This document shows, piece after piece, positions 60,998 through 64,000 of a stretch of DNA of 64,000 bases. The notes beneath the pieces are model-generated. The model was not told the DNA's origin and ran no database searches. It saw only the letters and a program-made list of their open reading frames with translations. Position 1 is the stretch's first letter, and each line of letters begins with the position of its first letter. The stretch comes from Carnegiea gigantea (Eukaryota; Streptophyta; Magnoliopsida; Caryophyllales; Cactaceae): positions 144,501 through 208,500 of the forward strand of contig JAKOGI010000813.1 of NCBI GenBank assembly GCA_029747015.1, in the 5' to 3' direction. The translations under genes were made by a program, and so were the position numbers.

Positions 60998-61015
60998 TAG
61001 CATCGTTACTAGGGA
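60998..61015 (+). promoter_or_regulatory. Degraded primer-binding site, tRNA-Asp
   Basis: TAGCATCGTTACTAGGGA matches TGGCGCCGTTGCCGGGGA at 12 of 18 positions. All six differences are C-to-T or G-to-A. Confidence 0.65.
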
Positions 61016-61519
61016 TAGAGGCATTAATTTGCTACCTATGCTGATTTGGCTGTGTGCGAATAATTGTGTCTTGCTTACTTTTAGGTAAAAACTCCCTACA
61101 AATCGAAAAACTTAAAAATCCTTTAAAAAAAAAAAAGTGAATCAGTATGTGGACAAGACCACCCAGCTATAAGAGACTAATAAATAGGTTAAACAACTAT
61201 TCCCCTATTGCAATTGACCAAGCCCTCTCATTCGAGCTTGAACCTATGGTGGATAAAGAACGAGCAGAACATTTCCCTCCTCCTCCTCCAAGGAGTCTAA
61301 ACCAAGCCTTTAACCCTCTAACCCCACAAATCTATTGGGCTTTAGAGTCTGGAACATAGGAGATGATGTGCAATTTTAGTTTAGACGTCAATATGCCACC
61401 ATGCTCCCCTAATCCACTAGTGTCAAGGATGCCCACTTGTGTTTTGAGTGATCATAAGGATGTGTGTTCCACGATGCACTCCCATAATGTATCTGTCTTA
61501 GTCTGCTTCTCACCAGAGC
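61016..61519 (+). pseudogene. Leader and possible gag start of the further Athila-type element
   Basis: An open stretch of 70 codons at 61147-61359 contains LSFELEPMVDKERAEHFPPP and ends LTPQIYWALESGT. The LSFELEP phrase and its place after the leader suggest the beginning of an Athila-type gag, but the match is short. A second open stretch to about 61520 (SPNPLVSRMPTCVLSDHKDV) has no recognised relative. The gag core and first half of pol are missing. Confidence 0.4.
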
Positions 61520-62280
61520 CATGACCAACCACCGATGGTGGCGGTCATGGTGGTGGTGCGCCCCAACTCCCATTTTGCGTGCTCATACCCGACCAACCGA
61601 GGCAACATGGACTGGTGGTTGCTGGCTGCATAAGGGTCGCCAAGTCTGGCTGGCCGCTGGTTTGCCTCCATCACACTCTTCTTCTCTCTCAGTTTGCTCC
61701 CTCACTCTTACTCGATCTCTCTCCCCCTCTTCCCCCCTCCAATTTTTGGGCTTAGGGTTGTCGCAGAGGGGGAAAGTGGTGGTTGACCCACACCAACGGC
61801 GGCACCGCCGCCCCCTCTCTCTTCCTCTCTCTCTCTCTCTCTCTGGTTCCCGGTTTGTTCATGAAGCAGGAAGGAGAAGAGCAGAACCAGAGGGGTTCTG
61901 CCCCTCTTCGTGGCTTCCGTCTGCGAGGACCAGGGGCTTAAGCCTCTCTTCTTTTTTTTTTTTGGTTTCTTTTTGTTTATTTAATCCCACCCACTAAATT
62001 GAGTTCGGTCGTAAATCATCTCTTCTCACTTAATCTCGACCGTAAATATCCCAATTCATCTTGCTAATTTTGCGTCATTACGACTTGGCTAATTTCTAAC
62101 AAGTTCACTAATTTCATGAAATCGCGTAATTATCCAAGAAAAATTAATAAAATTACTTACATAATTATCACACCCAATTATCATGCAAAAATTAGTCTGA
62201 TATAGATAACTCAATCAAATAAGCTAATAAAAATAGTAACTTAAATGATTAACCTAAGGTTGAAAACCCCAGTTATTACA
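61520..62280 (-). repeat. Fragment of a minus-strand LTR
   Basis: On the minus strand the sequence starts TGTAATAACTGGGGTTTTCA, a typical LTR start, at 62280. Towards 61520 it becomes GC-rich with CT runs (61790-61850), like a transcribed leader. Athila pol sequence resumes on the plus strand exactly at 62281. The other end was not found, so this is a solo or truncated LTR with an adjoining deletion. Confidence 0.5.
61806..61846. repeat. CT-rich microsatellite
   Basis: CCCCCTCTCTCTTCC then a run of CT dinucleotides. Confidence 0.85.
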
Positions 62281-63628
62281 TCTAGAATCTTTACTGAGTA
62301 TACTGATGACTCAGTTTGATTTTCTAACCATTTTTCTTATAAGCAACTATTTGCTGTGTCACGTGGCCCTTTCTCTTAGCTTGCTCATATTGTGAATTAC
62401 ATTGCCACTGGAAAGATTCCTCCTCATGGGTCAAAATAAGAAAACGATTGGTTCTTTTCACAAGTATGGCATTATTGTTGGGAAGACCGTTATCTTTTTA
62501 AATGTTGACATGAACAAATAGTGTGTAAATGTGTCCTCGAGAGTGAAATTCATAGTATTTTGACCTTTTGTCACTTTTGTGCTTGTGATGGCCACTTTGG
62601 AGCTCGTAGCGCAACTGCTAAAGTCCGAAAAAGAGGGTTCTTCTGGCCTACTGCATTTTATGATGCTCACTGATTCTTTTTACTTGTGAGCATTGTCAAC
62701 ATGAAAGTGCCCTATCCTCTCATGATATGATGCACCTTTCCCTAATTCTAATTGTCGAGATATTTGATGTGTGGGGCATTAACTTTTGGGTCCATTTTCC
62801 CCATCATATAACTTTGTTTATATATTGGTTGCTATTGATTATGTGTCAAGTGGGTGGAAGCTCTGCCTACTAGGACTAATGACCACAAGGTCATGGTTAA
62901 ATTCGTGAAAGAGTACATATTTTGTCAATATAGGACCCCTAGAGCTCTTATCCATGATCGAGATAGTCACTTTTGTCACGATCTTTTGAGGCTTTGGTTA
63001 GAAAGTATTTCGTGACTCACAAAGTAGCTACCCCTATCACTCCCATGCTAATAGTCAAGTTGAGGTGTCTAATCGGAAGATCAAGTCTATACTTGAGAAA
63101 ATGGTTCGACCTGATCAAAAAGGTTGGTCTTTGAGATTGCATTATGCTTTATGGGCCTATCGCACTCCTTATAAGACTTCTATTGGGATGTCTCCTTGTC
63201 AGCTTCTTTTCAATAAAACTTATCATTTGCTAGTTGAATTAGAACGTCATGCTCTTTGGGCTATTAAAGCTTTTAAATTTTGATATGAAACAAGCAGGTT
63301 CTAATCATAAGCTTCAATTAAATGAGTTGGATGAGTTGCATAATGAAGCCTATCAGAATGTTAAAATTCATAAAGCCAAAATCAAAGCTTTTCATGATAA
63401 AATGATTTCTCGTAAATCTTTTAAGCCTAGTTAGAAGGTTTGACTTTTTAATTCTAAGCTTAACTTGTCTCCTGGCAAGTTAAGATCTAGATGGGAAGGT
63501 GCTTTTGTTGTCTACCAAGCGTTTCCCTCTAGGGCGGTCCAAATTTTGGATCCCAAGATGGTCAAGTTCTTACTGTTAATAGTTAACATTTGAAACCTAC
63601 TGTGATTAATAAGATTGAGTTGCTTTAA
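62281..63628 (+). pseudogene. Athila-type RNase H end and integrase, decayed
   Basis: Blocks in order: SRIFTEYTDDS, QLFAV and AHIVNYIATGKIPPHGSK (62281-62437); integrase zinc finger with LTFCHFCACDGHFGARS and GFFWPTAFYDAH (about 62560-62670); VEIFDVWGINF (about 62755-62785, Trp codon TGG intact); KWVEALPTRTNDHKVMVKFV (about 62849-62908); KVATPI; and open stretches 63065-63283 (SNRKIKSILEKMVRPDQK, ALWAYRTPYKTSIGMSP) and 63249-63434 ([17 protein letters not shown]). GPY-like end near 63490-63600. Frameshifts and stops are scattered, so it is dead. Close in sequence to the other two Athila copies but a separate family. Confidence 0.85.
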
Positions 63629-64000
63629 TTGAGTCTATCAATCTAGTAGACCCAGTTTCCTCAATCTAGTAGACTCAGTTTACTATGATTAATGGATGGG
63701 AACTTGTTAGATTGAAGACGTAAAACTTAGCACATGTTGGGAGGCAACCCAATCTTTAAAGGAGAGCTTAAGGTTTTTTTTTTTTTTGTTTTCTTTTTGG
63801 TGTGTTCGTGTTTTACACTGTGATGGTTCACTTGTGTTTTTTGGCTATCGTGGTTAGTGGTGGTTTTGATGGTTTCTATAGAGCTGGCTTAATGGGATTA
63901 TACGGAAATGATTTCTTCATGTTGAAGGTTGTATTGTTTCTTTCTTCATCTTTTTCTTGATTATTTTTAGTTTTAACTAGTTGAGGGCCAATTTTTTTTT
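63629..64000 (+). other. 3' non-coding region of the further Athila-type element
   Basis: Begins with two copies of TCAATCTAGTAGAC and a third-like TATCAATCTAGTAGACCC (63638-63680), then TTGGGAGGCAACCCAA at about 63738, a palindrome-like phrase common after integrase in this group, then T-rich sequence to the window end. Confidence 0.55.

Noticed and set aside
61521..61997. 158-codon frame rich in Ser, Arg and Trp
   Set aside because: It lies in the GC-rich and CT-repeat part of a minus-strand LTR fragment and has no domain-like features.

Overview
This window is plant nuclear DNA made almost entirely of transposable elements. I see no intact cellular gene, rRNA, functional tRNA or CRISPR. 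The evidence for a plant is the combination of Ty3/gypsy lineages (Athila, Tat, and chromovirus types including one Tekay-like family), tRNA-Asp and tRNA-iMet primer sites, plant RTE and L1 LINE relics, and AT-rich filler. The C-to-T type decay and nested insertions suggest methylated, probably pericentromeric, heterochromatin of a flowering plant. I cannot name the species.

Layout. 1-10593: relics of LTR elements with very long LTRs. One LTR copy (1-457 plus 3267-3335) is split by a 5'-truncated RTE LINE on the minus strand (458-3266, 15-bp target duplication). A second copy is 5730-9136, preceded by a polypurine tract and carrying a 34-bp minisatellite and a 110-bp AT run. A third, different LTR end lies at about 9600-10593. 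10689-17646: a complete but dead chromovirus-type element (+) with LTRs, 5-bp target duplication GATTC and decayed gag, protease, RT, RNase H and integrase. 17647-26160: mostly unassigned, with an L1-type LINE 3' end (19453-20850, +) and a weak possible decayed coding region (21590-22400, -).

26160-59733 is a nested stack. The oldest layer is a Tat-type element (+) whose pieces lie at 26160-27372, about 48480-49137 and 59048-59733. A decayed Athila-type element (+, about 27373-48470) sits in it. That Athila has received a partial Tekay-like LTR (29917-32128, +) and, within its 3' LTR, a full Tekay-like element in minus orientation (37468-47638, target duplication GTGGA). A second, much younger Athila (49138-59047, minus, target duplication ACAAG) landed in the integrase core of the same Tat. 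It keeps both LTRs, a tRNA-Asp primer site, TATA boxes and nearly full-length gag and pol. Three in-frame stops and one frameshift make it non-autonomous. 59734-64000: the left LTR and decayed interior of a further Athila-type element (+), carrying a minus-strand LTR fragment at about 61520-62280 and running off the window.

Functionally, all genes here are parts of retrotransposon replication machinery: gag for particles, protease for processing, RT/RNase H for cDNA, integrase for insertion, and LINE endonuclease/RT. None of the elements looks able to move on its own. I found no new biological system. The most useful observations are the insertion chronology, a gag stop codon at the same aligned position in two Athila copies of very different age, a Tekay-like element whose 4.4-kb interior is almost devoid of coding sequence, and repair scars inside its LTR.
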